Assembly (NCBI GenBank): GCA_012960835.1
Contig: DUAL01000230.1
Span: forward strand, 1 to 14,346
Source: Flavobacteriales bacterium
GTDB lineage: Bacteria; Bacteroidota; Bacteroidia; Flavobacteriales; BACL11
Direction: 5' to 3'
DNA: 14,346 nt
The notes under the pieces are model-generated. The model was not told where the DNA came from and searched no databases. It saw nothing but the letters and a program-made list of their open reading frames with translations. Below are positions 1-6,533 of the stretch, in pieces; position 1 is the stretch's first letter, and each line of letters starts with the position of its first letter. The translations under genes and the position numbers were made by a program.

Positions 1-813
1 GATAGAATGGAAAATAATTGGCAGATAAACAATAGACATAAAGTTAGAAATAATGCCATGCATATTATTCTTAAAACCATCAAAAATATCAGTGTGCAAA
101 GACCTGTTCCTGAAAGTAGTTACAACAGAGTAATAAAAGATTTGGCAACCAATGGAGTGAAAATTGAGATTTACCAGAACCTTAATAAAAAGCCAACAAA
201 AACTTACACTATTGGTAACAATACTGCTGACCATACTGGCACTTATATGTTGCTTGAAAATCAGGAGCAACCCTACATAATGCACATTATAGGTTTTAAT
301 GGAATTATGGGCCCACGCTATGGCTTGCAAGGACAAGAAGTAAATAGTATTATTTGGAGAGATAAAAATATTTTTAATCTCAATGCTAAGGAAATTATCT
401 CTATTACATTAATAAATGAAAGAGGACAAGATTCTTCATTTACCATTAAAAATGAGGATGGAAATTTATTGCTTTTCAATCCTCAAAAAAAGGAAGTAAA
501 AGCACCGAAAGAAGCACTTTTTTCTTATCTGAATCTTTTTCAAAATATAAATTGTGAAACTTTTAAGCAGGAAAGTGTAAGGGGAAAATTAGAGGAATCT
601 AAAAAGCTTTACGCTCTAATTGTAGCGCATCAAAATGGAGTAGATTCTTTAATTATTTATCAGATGAGAGATAAGGATAGGCCAAAAACTGAGGCAGAAA
701 AATATACGGTTGAAAGAATGTATGCAACACTTAACTCTGGAGATGTAATGTTGATTCAAAATTATGTTTTCAACAAACTGTTAATTACTATTGATGAATT
801 GAAAGGAAAATAA
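1..813 (+). CDS. DUF4340 domain protein, 5'-truncated by window edge
   Basis: This is the C-terminal 270 residues of a DUF4340-type protein. The frame is open to base 1 (codons GAT AGA before the first ATG at 7). That ATG falls in the middle of a domain strand (…DRMENNWQINNRHKVR…), so the true start is almost certainly upstream, where members of the family normally carry one N-terminal membrane segment. Visible family landmarks are the block VPESSYNRVIKDLATNGVKIEIY, roughly 35-57 residues after the ATG, then a TADHTGTYMLLE segment and a WRDKNIFNL segment. No catalytic motif is visible. DUF4340 proteins are extracytoplasmic and are often found next to ABC-2-type exporter genes of the Gld/gliding type; that neighbourhood would lie outside the window. 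It is followed 56 nt later by dnaN. The molecular function is unknown. Family call is by recognition of the conserved blocks. Confidence 0.75.
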   Translation, partial: DRMENNWQINNRHKVRNNAMHIILKTIKNISVQRPVPESSYNRVIKDLATNGVKIEIYQNLNKKPTKTYTIGNNTADHTGTYMLLENQEQPYIMHIIGFNGIMGPRYGLQGQEVNSIIWRDKNIFNLNAKEIISITLINERGQDSSFTIKNEDGNLLLFNPQKKEVKAPKEALFSYLNLFQNINCETFKQESVRGKLEESKKLYALIVAHQNGVDSLIIYQMRDKDRPKTEAEKYTVERMYATLNSGDVMLIQNYVFNKLLITIDELKGK

Positions 814-837
814 TTTTTACCATAAAAACTAATCTTA

Positions 838-845
838 TATATTTG
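838..845 (+). promoter_or_regulatory. Predicted -7 element upstream of dnaN
   Basis: TATATTTG is an exact match to the Bacteroidota -7 consensus TAnnTTTG and lies 24 nt before the dnaN ATG. A T-run at 814-819 sits at about the right distance for a -33 element but lacks the usual TTTG. Suggests dnaN can be transcribed independently of the upstream DUF4340 gene. Motif match only. Confidence 0.45.
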
Positions 846-869
846 TTCGCACTAAAATAAAAAACGGAA

Positions 870-1988
870 ATGAAATTTATTGTTGATAGCTCGGCTTTGC
901 TGAAAGAATTACAAAAACTAAGTGGTGTACTTTCCACTAACAATACCCTGCCCATACTCGATAACTTTTTGTTTGATGTTTCGGATGGAGAAATTAGTAT
1001 CTATGCCTCTGATTTAGAAACCACAATGATGACAAAATTAAAAGCAAAAGCTGGGGAAAATGGGAAGATTGCTATTCCTGCTCGATTGCTTTTAGATACC
1101 CTAAAAACCTTTTCGGCACAACCCCTTACTTTTTTGGTGGATAGCAGTAATTTTGGCATTGAAATTAGTTCAGAAAACGGACAGTATAAATTAGCAGGGC
1201 AAAATGCGGAGGAATTTCCAAAAGTGCCAGCATTGGAATCTTCCTCTTCTGCCAATTTAAATGCGAACGTACTAATTAAAGCTATTAATAAAACCCTTTT
1301 TGCTGCAGGAAATGATGAATTACGCCCAGTAATGTCTGGTGTCTTTTGTGAGTTTTCGGCTGAAAAAATTTTATTTGTAGCAACTGATGCGCATAAACTC
1401 GTTTGCCACAGTAGAACAGATGTAAAAGCAGATAACACCGCATCCTTTATCTTGCCAAGGAAACCCCTAACTTTATTAAAAAATACTTTGGTGGAGGGCT
1501 CCGAAATTAAGATGGAATATAATGATACCAATGCCCTTTTTAGCTTTGATGATACTACAATTATTTGCCGTTTGGTAGATGGTAAATACCCAAATTATGA
1601 GGCGGTAATTCCGAAAGAAAACCCGAACAAACTAAGTATTGAAACAGCCGCACTTTTGGCTTCCATCAAAAGGGTATCGATTTTTGCCAACAAAACAACC
1701 CACCAAATAAAATTTAAAATTACAGGAAGTGAATTATTGATTACTTCTGAGGATTTGGATTTTGCTAACCAAGCAGAGGAACGCTTGACTTGCCAATATG
1801 AAGGAGAGGATATGGAAATTGGCTTTAATTCTAAATTTGTGATTGAGATGCTAAGTAATATTGGTGCCGACCAAATAAGTATTGAAATGAGCGCTCCAAA
1901 CCGAGCTGGAATAATTTTACCATTAGACGGACAAGATGAAGGAGAAAACACTTTGATGCTTGTAATGCCTGTGATGCTAAACTCCTGA
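870..1988 (+). CDS. dnaN: DNA polymerase III sliding clamp, beta subunit
   Basis: The 372-residue product is the expected length for the bacterial beta clamp. It forms a head-to-tail dimeric ring around DNA and tethers DNA polymerase III and other clamp-binding proteins. The whole chain reads as the three repeated clamp domains: an N-terminal MKFIVDSSALLKELQKLSGV, the mid-domain DELRPVMSGVFCEF followed by VATDAHKLV, and a C-terminal domain ending in the conserved LMLVMPVML. The start at 870 gives the standard N-terminus and is preceded by an A-rich leader without a Shine-Dalgarno sequence, as usual in this phylum. dnaN is not next to dnaA or recF in this window; it sits between a DUF4340 gene and a beta-barrel gene. 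No internal stop, frameshift or insertion is seen. Confidence 0.97.
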   Translation: MKFIVDSSALLKELQKLSGVLSTNNTLPILDNFLFDVSDGEISIYASDLETTMMTKLKAKAGENGKIAIPARLLLDTLKTFSAQPLTFLVDSSNFGIEISSENGQYKLAGQNAEEFPKVPALESSSSANLNANVLIKAINKTLFAAGNDELRPVMSGVFCEFSAEKILFVATDAHKLVCHSRTDVKADNTASFILPRKPLTLLKNTLVEGSEIKMEYNDTNALFSFDDTTIICRLVDGKYPNYEAVIPKENPNKLSIETAALLASIKRVSIFANKTTHQIKFKITGSELLITSEDLDFANQAEERLTCQYEGEDMEIGFNSKFVIEMLSNIGADQISIEMSAPNRAGIILPLDGQDEGENTLMLVMPVMLNS

Positions 1989-2003
1989 TGTTATTTTTTT
2001 ATA

Positions 2004-2011
2004 TACATTTG
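2004..2011 (+). promoter_or_regulatory. Predicted -7 element upstream of the beta-barrel gene
   Basis: TACATTTG is an exact TAnnTTTG match in the 58-nt gap after dnaN. It would give a short leader of about 30 nt that is A-rich up to the ATG at 2047. No convincing -33 TTTG is visible. No terminator is seen between dnaN and this point, so readthrough from dnaN is also possible. Confidence 0.5.
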
Positions 2012-2046
2012 CAAAAATTAATTATTAACTAAAACCCAAAAAAAAA

Positions 2047-2634
2047 ATGAAAAAATTAATTACAATTTTATTTGCAACACTACTTAGTGTAGGTGTATTT
2101 GCACAAGCACAATTTGGGATAAAAGCTGGTTTAAATATTGCAGCTATAGGCTCGTCTGATTCTGATTGGAATGAAATGATATCCAGTAAGGCAGGTATAC
2201 AATTTGGAGGAGTTGCAACTATTCCTTTTGGAGATGTTGTACAATTAAGAACAGGAGCTATATATAGTCAAAAAGGAGCGACTGTAGATGTTTTGGGAAC
2301 TGATATTATTCTGGCTGTAGATTATCTAGAAGTACCAGCTGATTTTACTTTTATGTTAGGAGACGGTGGATTTGCCCTTAGTGCAGGACCTTATTTTGCA
2401 TTCTTAATGAGTGCAAAGGCGAAAGCTGATGGGGAGAGTGAAGATATGGAAGATGTGAGTGCTATGGATCTAGGATTAAATTTTGGTGCTTCTTTTACAA
2501 TAGCAGAGAGTATGATTATTGATGCTCGTTATGGTATGGGTCTTATGAATCTTGTTGATGATGCTGATGATGATGATGAGACAATGTTAAACGGGTGTTT
2601 TTCCATCTCATTTGCTTACATGTTTGGAGGATAA
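2047..2634 (+). CDS. Outer-membrane beta-barrel protein (PorT/OMP_b-brl-like)
   Basis: The product has 195 residues. It begins with a clear Sec signal peptide (MKKLITILFATLLSVGVFAQ, cleavage near residue 20) and continues with AQFGIKAGLNIA, the typical first strand of small Bacteroidota outer-membrane barrels of the PorT / OMP_b-brl_2 type. Alternating aromatic and small residues in segments such as VVQLRTGAIYSQKG, FALSAGPYFAFLM, MDLGLNFGASFTI and MIIDARYGMGLM fit membrane beta-strands, about eight in all, and the chain ends in CFSISFAYMFGG, a plausible last strand. Loops are acidic, notably DDADDDDE near residues 171-178, encoded by a GAT run. It has its own predicted promoter and is followed by a strong terminator, so it is probably monocistronic. 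No specific ligand or function can be assigned; a Ca2+-binding role for the Asp run would be speculation. Confidence 0.85.
   Translation: MKKLITILFATLLSVGVFAQAQFGIKAGLNIAAIGSSDSDWNEMISSKAGIQFGGVATIPFGDVVQLRTGAIYSQKGATVDVLGTDIILAVDYLEVPADFTFMLGDGGFALSAGPYFAFLMSAKAKADGESEDMEDVSAMDLGLNFGASFTIAESMIIDARYGMGLMNLVDDADDDDETMLNGCFSISFAYMFGG
2557..2580 (+). repeat. Short GAT trinucleotide run inside the beta-barrel gene
   Basis: The codons are GAT GAT GCT GAT GAT GAT GAT GAG, giving DDADDDDE in a predicted loop. Because the unit is three bases, slippage would change loop length without breaking the frame. It is short, so real variability is uncertain. Confidence 0.5.
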
Positions 2635-2657
2635 TTATTCAAAAAAATAATTTAATT

Positions 2658-2681
2658 AAAAGCCCTCTTAAGAGGGCTTTT
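2658..2681. terminator. Bidirectional intrinsic terminator between convergent genes
   Basis: A perfect 24-nt palindrome centred between 2669 and 2670, with GC-rich core AGCCCTC-TTAA-GAGGGCT flanked by A and T runs, followed on the plus strand by a T-rich stretch. It lies 24 nt after the stop of the beta-barrel gene and should terminate it. On the minus strand the same hairpin contains the last codons (K-K-P-S) and the TAA stop (2670-2668) of the glycosyltransferase gene; the stop codon lies in the central TTAA. Confidence 0.85.
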
Positions 2682-3762
2682 TTATTTGGCATAGTTTTTT
2701 ATCGTACTCATCTATTATATCTTTCCAATCGTATTTTTCTACAAAAGAATTTAGATTTTCTAAATTGCTAAAATTACATATTGCGTCTTCTAATTTTTGG
2801 CAAAACTCTTCATACGAATTGTAAAAACAGCTTTCATTATTTTGTAAATGTTCTGGATAAGCCAAGCGCTTTGGCAAAATAGGATAGCAATTGCAAAAAA
2901 TTGCTTCTACCACACTTCCTCCAAAAAAATCTTGATTGGAAGTAACCGGCAAAATATGAGCTTTCCAAAGCCAATTAGCATAATCCTTAAAACTTTCTGT
3001 ATAGCCCATAAAGCTTATTTTGTCTTTTAATTTTTCTTTTGCTATTTCAAATTCTTCTGGTATTTGCCGGAAATTTTCTCCTAAAATAACTACCTCAAAA
3101 TCCAAATTCTTTTCTTGCATTTTATAAAGCGCCTTAAAAAAATCAGTTGGATTCTTGTCGTATTCCCATCTATGATTCCATAAAATTAGTGGCTTTTTAT
3201 TTTGCTCTGTTTTGTATTTATTGAACTTTTGTAAATCCATTCCCAAATACAGAACCTCTGATTTTGCCTCAATTTTTTTTATGCTATCCAACTCATTATA
3301 ATCTGGGAATCCTTTCAAAAAATTGGGCAAAGCTCCCAAAAAAGAATCTTTATGAAAATGAGAATTGAAAAATACTTGATCTGCCACAAGAGCAGAAGAA
3401 AAATTGATAAAAGCGTAATGAGAATCTCTATTTTTCTGCACATCTCTATCGGTTTCCGACCAAGGATAGCAAAGTTGATTTTCATGAAAATATAAGGCAA
3501 TAGGTATATTGTTATATTTTGCACTAATTAAAGATTTGAAAAGTGACAAATCCATCATGTCGGTAGCTAAAATCAAATCATATTTTTCTCCTTTTTCTAA
3601 AAACTGATTGGCTAAAGTAATGGCTCCGCCATGCATTCGCCATTTCCAATAATTACCTTTTAATGAAAAAATATCGATTTTGTGAGAGCTGAAAGTTTGC
3701 ATTTCCTCAGCCCACCTTTTGTGCGATCCAGTAAAGAATGCTTCAACAAGAGCTACTTTCAT
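2668..3762 (-). CDS. DUF3524/GTDC1-like GT4 glycosyltransferase; predicted tRNA-queuosine alpha-mannosyltransferase
   Basis: The 364-residue protein matches the family of human GTDC1, whose N-terminal region was called DUF3524 and which is now known as the tRNA-queuosine mannosyltransferase (QTMAN). Diagnostic features are the N-terminal EAFFTGSHKRWAE (residues 8-20), the YFHENQLCYPW block (91-101), RDSHYAFINFSSALVADQVFFNS (112-134), then a GT-B C-terminal half with WNHRWEYDKNP (195-205) and SNQDFFGGSVVEA (275-287), the nucleotide-sugar-binding E-containing region of GT4 enzymes. Predicted cytoplasmic; no signal peptide. Known for the animal enzyme: it transfers mannose from GDP-mannose to queuosine in tRNA-Asp. 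That this bacterial protein does the same is inference; another acceptor is possible. Its ATG (3762-3760) overlaps the TAA of the upstream zinc-enzyme gene by one base (TAATG), pointing to coupled translation. It is the last gene of the minus-strand run and ends inside a shared terminator. Confidence 0.82.
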   Translation of the reverse strand: MKVALVEAFFTGSHKRWAEEMQTFSSHKIDIFSLKGNYWKWRMHGGAITLANQFLEKGEKYDLILATDMMDLSLFKSLISAKYNNIPIALYFHENQLCYPWSETDRDVQKNRDSHYAFINFSSALVADQVFFNSHFHKDSFLGALPNFLKGFPDYNELDSIKKIEAKSEVLYLGMDLQKFNKYKTEQNKKPLILWNHRWEYDKNPTDFFKALYKMQEKNLDFEVVILGENFRQIPEEFEIAKEKLKDKISFMGYTESFKDYANWLWKAHILPVTSNQDFFGGSVVEAIFCNCYPILPKRLAYPEHLQNNESCFYNSYEEFCQKLEDAICNFSNLENLNSFVEKYDWKDIIDEYDKKLCQIKKPS

Positions 3763-4721
3763 TAGTGCTGATGCCCTCTTGCGCCCTCTTTTGTGATTCT
3801 GTGGTCAAGAATTATTTCCTCCACAAAAGGATTCTCGGATTCTTGCATGCCATCCAGTATGGGCTGACCGGCATCCACCCAAGCGGAATACCATAAATCC
3901 CCAATGGTCTTTACGGATTTTCTAAGGCGTTTTTCCACCATTCCGTTAAGCTTTTCATGATATGCGGCTGAGAATTCTTCTGAACGAACTTTTATGGTTT
4001 TTTGTCCTCTTTTCTCATAGGAATATTGCTTGTCTTGCTCATAGGTTTGACTGAGTTGCTTATCAAAATCAAGCACAGAATCAAGAGCAGCATGGCTTTG
4101 CTCTACTGTTTCCCAAGCCACATCCAAAACGGAATATCTGTAATTGGCCGTGCCTACCAAAAAGTCATAATTATCAGAAAAAAGCTCAGGCAAACGTGAT
4201 TCCCAAAAAGCATGAATTCCTTTTTGCCCTGTAAGCTGACCATTATAATTTAAAGAGGTATGCAAAGGCACGTGAGTGTCTGCCACATAATGCCCCAAAT
4301 CGGATGCGTTTCTCAAAATATACTCTACATCTTTATCAGAAAATGCTTTTACCAAACGATTGTAAATAGTCTGGATATGCCAAGGCACAATACCATAAGT
4401 AACCAAAGTATCTTCTGTAAATTTTTCTACTGCATCATTCCATTTTCTCGGCATCACCTCAAAAGGATTTTTACCATAAACATCAATATCGATATAGTGC
4501 CTTGGGGCTTCTTCTTTTACTGCATATCTTCTTTTATCAGCATCTACGCTATGCTCGGTTAAATGATCGATATGCTTTTTGAAAAAGCCAATCAATTCCT
4601 CTGGCATGGTAAAAACTGCATATCGGTTTATTAATTTGTGGGCATGAAATCCCCAAGAATTCAATTGTTTTGCTGGAAGAAAAAGCAATGTAAATAATAT
4701 GATAACAACTAACTTCTTCAT
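3762..4721 (-). CDS. Secreted S1/P1 nuclease / zinc-dependent phospholipase C-fold enzyme
   Basis: I place the start at 4721, giving 319 residues, not at the further ATG at 4787: the 4721 ATG opens a good signal peptide (MKKLVVIILFTLLFLPAKQLNS) and forms an ATGA overlap with the comB stop. Cleavage would expose W23 (S|WGFHAHK), matching the N-terminal Trp that binds zinc in the P1-nuclease and PLC fold. The other expected ligands are all visible: H26/H28, D60/D62, H75 (PRHYID), H144 and D148 (DLGHYVAD), H154 (VPLH), H170 and E174 (GIHAFWE). The H-x3-D-x5-H and H-x3-E spacings agree with the trinuclear zinc site of this superfamily. It should therefore hydrolyse phosphodiesters, either in nucleic acid or phospholipid, in the periplasm or outside the cell; the substrate cannot be told from sequence. 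Its stop overlaps the next gene's ATG by one base. Confidence 0.85.
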   Translation of the reverse strand: MKKLVVIILFTLLFLPAKQLNSWGFHAHKLINRYAVFTMPEELIGFFKKHIDHLTEHSVDADKRRYAVKEEAPRHYIDIDVYGKNPFEVMPRKWNDAVEKFTEDTLVTYGIVPWHIQTIYNRLVKAFSDKDVEYILRNASDLGHYVADTHVPLHTSLNYNGQLTGQKGIHAFWESRLPELFSDNYDFLVGTANYRYSVLDVAWETVEQSHAALDSVLDFDKQLSQTYEQDKQYSYEKRGQKTIKVRSEEFSAAYHEKLNGMVEKRLRKSVKTIGDLWYSAWVDAGQPILDGMQESENPFVEEIILDHRITKEGARGHQH

Positions 4722-5437
4722 GCTTTTATTAATTTTCCATCTTTTAAAATTGGGATAATATTTGATTGAAAAGTAGGGTTTAAGCAAAATTTGGTATCTT
4801 CTTCCATATTCAAACTTTTCAATCTTTTTCTGTGAGAGGAATTACTTAAAAAAGAAAACAAATCTGCCTCAGAGGAATGAAATAATTCTATTGCTGCAAG
4901 AGTGCTGTCATTGCTGTTTTGAAAAGCATTGTTCATTAATTTTTCAGCCAACTTCCCTGCAAAAATACTATCCTCCAAATTAAAAAATCCTTTCCAGCCA
5001 GAACAAAGCAAAATCACATCTTTATTTTGCAAAATTAAATAATCTACCACTGCATCAAAATTTACAAATGAGGCCGTAATGGTTTTGTGATTTTTTGCAA
5101 TTTCCAAGGCCTTTGTGCCATTTGTAGTGGTTAGCACTAAAGTTTTATTTTGCACCTTTTCGTTCATATAATGAAAGGGGGAATTGCCATAATCGAAACC
5201 ATCAACAGGCATGGCATTTCGCTCAGCCGCTACAATAAAATTTTCTTTGCTTTTGTAATTTTTCGCCTCTTCTAAACTTTGCACAGGAATAATTTCCTTC
5301 ACACCATAATGAAAAGCGATACTGATTACAGAAGTAGCTCTGAGCACATCAATTACAACCACAATACTTTCAGTATTGCTGTATTTTTCAAACAAAGCCG
5401 AAACAAAACATGTGCTTATTTTTTTTGAAGTATTCAT
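4718..5437 (-). CDS. comB: ComB-family 2-phosphosulfolactate phosphatase
   Basis: The 239-residue product carries the conserved ComB blocks: VVVIDVLRATSVIS (residues 26-39), AAERNAMPVDGFDYGNSP (70-87), TTTNGTKAL (103-111), LLCSGWKG (144-150) and EDSIFAG (155-161). In methanogens ComB dephosphorylates (2R)-phosphosulfolactate to sulfolactate on the way to coenzyme M. No other coenzyme M gene is present here and the phylum is not known to make it, so the physiological substrate is open; sulfolactate or sulfonolipid-related metabolism are guesses. Length is normal and acidic/basic conserved residues (D30, R33, E72, R73) are in place. Both ends overlap neighbours by 4 nt in ATGA junctions: its ATG with the gcvT stop (5437-5434) and its TGA with the start of the zinc enzyme (4721-4718). 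This indicates one transcript with translational coupling. Family assignment is firm; substrate is not. Confidence 0.88.
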   Translation of the reverse strand: MNTSKKISTCFVSALFEKYSNTESIVVVIDVLRATSVISIAFHYGVKEIIPVQSLEEAKNYKSKENFIVAAERNAMPVDGFDYGNSPFHYMNEKVQNKTLVLTTTNGTKALEIAKNHKTITASFVNFDAVVDYLILQNKDVILLCSGWKGFFNLEDSIFAGKLAEKLMNNAFQNSNDSTLAAIELFHSSEADLFSFLSNSSHRKRLKSLNMEEDTKFCLNPTFQSNIIPILKDGKLIKA

Positions 5438-6507
5438 TTTACAAATGGTATTTGTACTACTTTTGCTTTAATATGTTTGTTTCTGACTTTTACAAAAACT
5501 TCCGTTCCTATTTCAGAAAATTCAGTGGCAACATAGCCCATAGCAATTGCTTTTTTCAGAGTTGGCGACATAGTACCTGAGGTTACCATTCCTATCTCTT
5601 TTCCATCAATATTTACAATAGGATAATCTTTTCTAGCAATTCCTCTATCAATAATTTCTAAACCAACTAGCTTTCTTTTTGTCCCCAACTCTTTTTGTTT
5701 TTTCAAATTTTCAGCATTGATAAAGGTTTTTGTAAATTTTGTAATCCAACCCAACCCTGCTTCAATAGGTGATGTACTTTCATTAATATCATTTCCATAA
5801 AGGCAGAACCCTTTTTCCAATCTTAATGTATCGCGTGCTGCCAATCCAATGGGTTTTACATTCATATCTGTACTGAAAATTGCTTCCCAAAGCTGTTTAG
5901 CATCTTCATTTTTGACATACAATTCAAAACCAATTTCACCGGTATAACCCGTTCTGGAAAGAATAACATTTTCTAATCCTGCTATTGTCCCAATTTTAAA
6001 ATTGTAATACTTTATCTCAGTTAGATTTACATCTGTTAGTTTTTGTAGAAGCGAGATAGAGGAAGGGCCTTGCACTGCAAAAAGGGAATAATTATCCGAC
6101 TGATTAGCGATAGCACAGTCAAAAGAATTATGCTTGTTTATCCAAGCTAAATCCTTTTCCATATTGGATGCATTTACAACTAATAAATAGTTATTTTCTG
6201 CAATCATATAAAGTAGAAAATCATCTACAATGCCGCACTGTTTATTTGGCAAACAAGTATATTGTACTTTTCCAGGAATAAGTTTGCTTACATCATTGGA
6301 AGTAATATATTGTAAGAAATCAAGTGCATTTTCTCCAGACACAAATACCTCTCCCATGTGTGAAACATCAAAAACACCAACATTTTCACGAACTGCTAAA
6401 TGCTCGGCATTCACACCTTCATATTGAACGGGCATAAAGTAGCCTGCAAAATCTACCATTTTCCCACCTAATTCTTCATGCACATCCGATAAAATTAATT
6501 TCTTCAT
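5434..6507 (-). CDS. gcvT: Glycine cleavage system T protein (aminomethyltransferase)
   Basis: GcvT takes the aminomethyl group from the lipoylated H protein, releases ammonia and makes 5,10-methylenetetrahydrofolate. I start at the ATG 6507-6505 (MKKLILSDVHEEL, 357 residues); the open frame has a TTG one codon earlier that is less likely. Family blocks are in order: GGKMVDFAGYFMPVQYEGVN (14-33), VGVFDVSHMGE (43-53), VNASNMEKD near 115, LSRTGYTGEIGFELY near 183, AARDTLRLEKGFCLYGNDI near 225, and VTSGTMSPTLKKAIAMGYV toward the C-terminus. Full length with all folate-site regions visible. gcvP and gcvH are not in the window. It is 26 nt downstream of the antiporter gene and overlaps comB by 4 nt (ATGA), which makes it the first gene of the tightly coupled four-gene block. 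Confidence 0.96.
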   Translation of the reverse strand: MKKLILSDVHEELGGKMVDFAGYFMPVQYEGVNAEHLAVRENVGVFDVSHMGEVFVSGENALDFLQYITSNDVSKLIPGKVQYTCLPNKQCGIVDDFLLYMIAENNYLLVVNASNMEKDLAWINKHNSFDCAIANQSDNYSLFAVQGPSSISLLQKLTDVNLTEIKYYNFKIGTIAGLENVILSRTGYTGEIGFELYVKNEDAKQLWEAIFSTDMNVKPIGLAARDTLRLEKGFCLYGNDINESTSPIEAGLGWITKFTKTFINAENLKKQKELGTKRKLVGLEIIDRGIARKDYPIVNIDGKEIGMVTSGTMSPTLKKAIAMGYVATEFSEIGTEVFVKVRNKHIKAKVVQIPFVK

Positions 6508-6522
6508 CAATAAATTTTAGGG

Positions 6523-6530
6523 CAAAAATA
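6523..6530 (-). promoter_or_regulatory. Possible -7 element in the antiporter-gcvT gap
   Basis: On the minus strand this reads TATTTTTG, a TAnnTTTG match 15 nt before the gcvT ATG. A promoter here would overlap the end of the antiporter gene and let the gcvT-to-glycosyltransferase block be transcribed alone. No -33 TTTG is seen at the right distance, and T-rich matches are easily found by chance in this AT-rich DNA. Confidence 0.25.
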
Positions 6531-6533
6531 ATC

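Noticed and set aside
4722..4787. N-terminal extension of the zinc enzyme from an ATG at 4787
   Set aside because: The extension puts 22 residues before a textbook signal peptide and lies wholly inside comB; the ATGA junction at 4721 is the better start.
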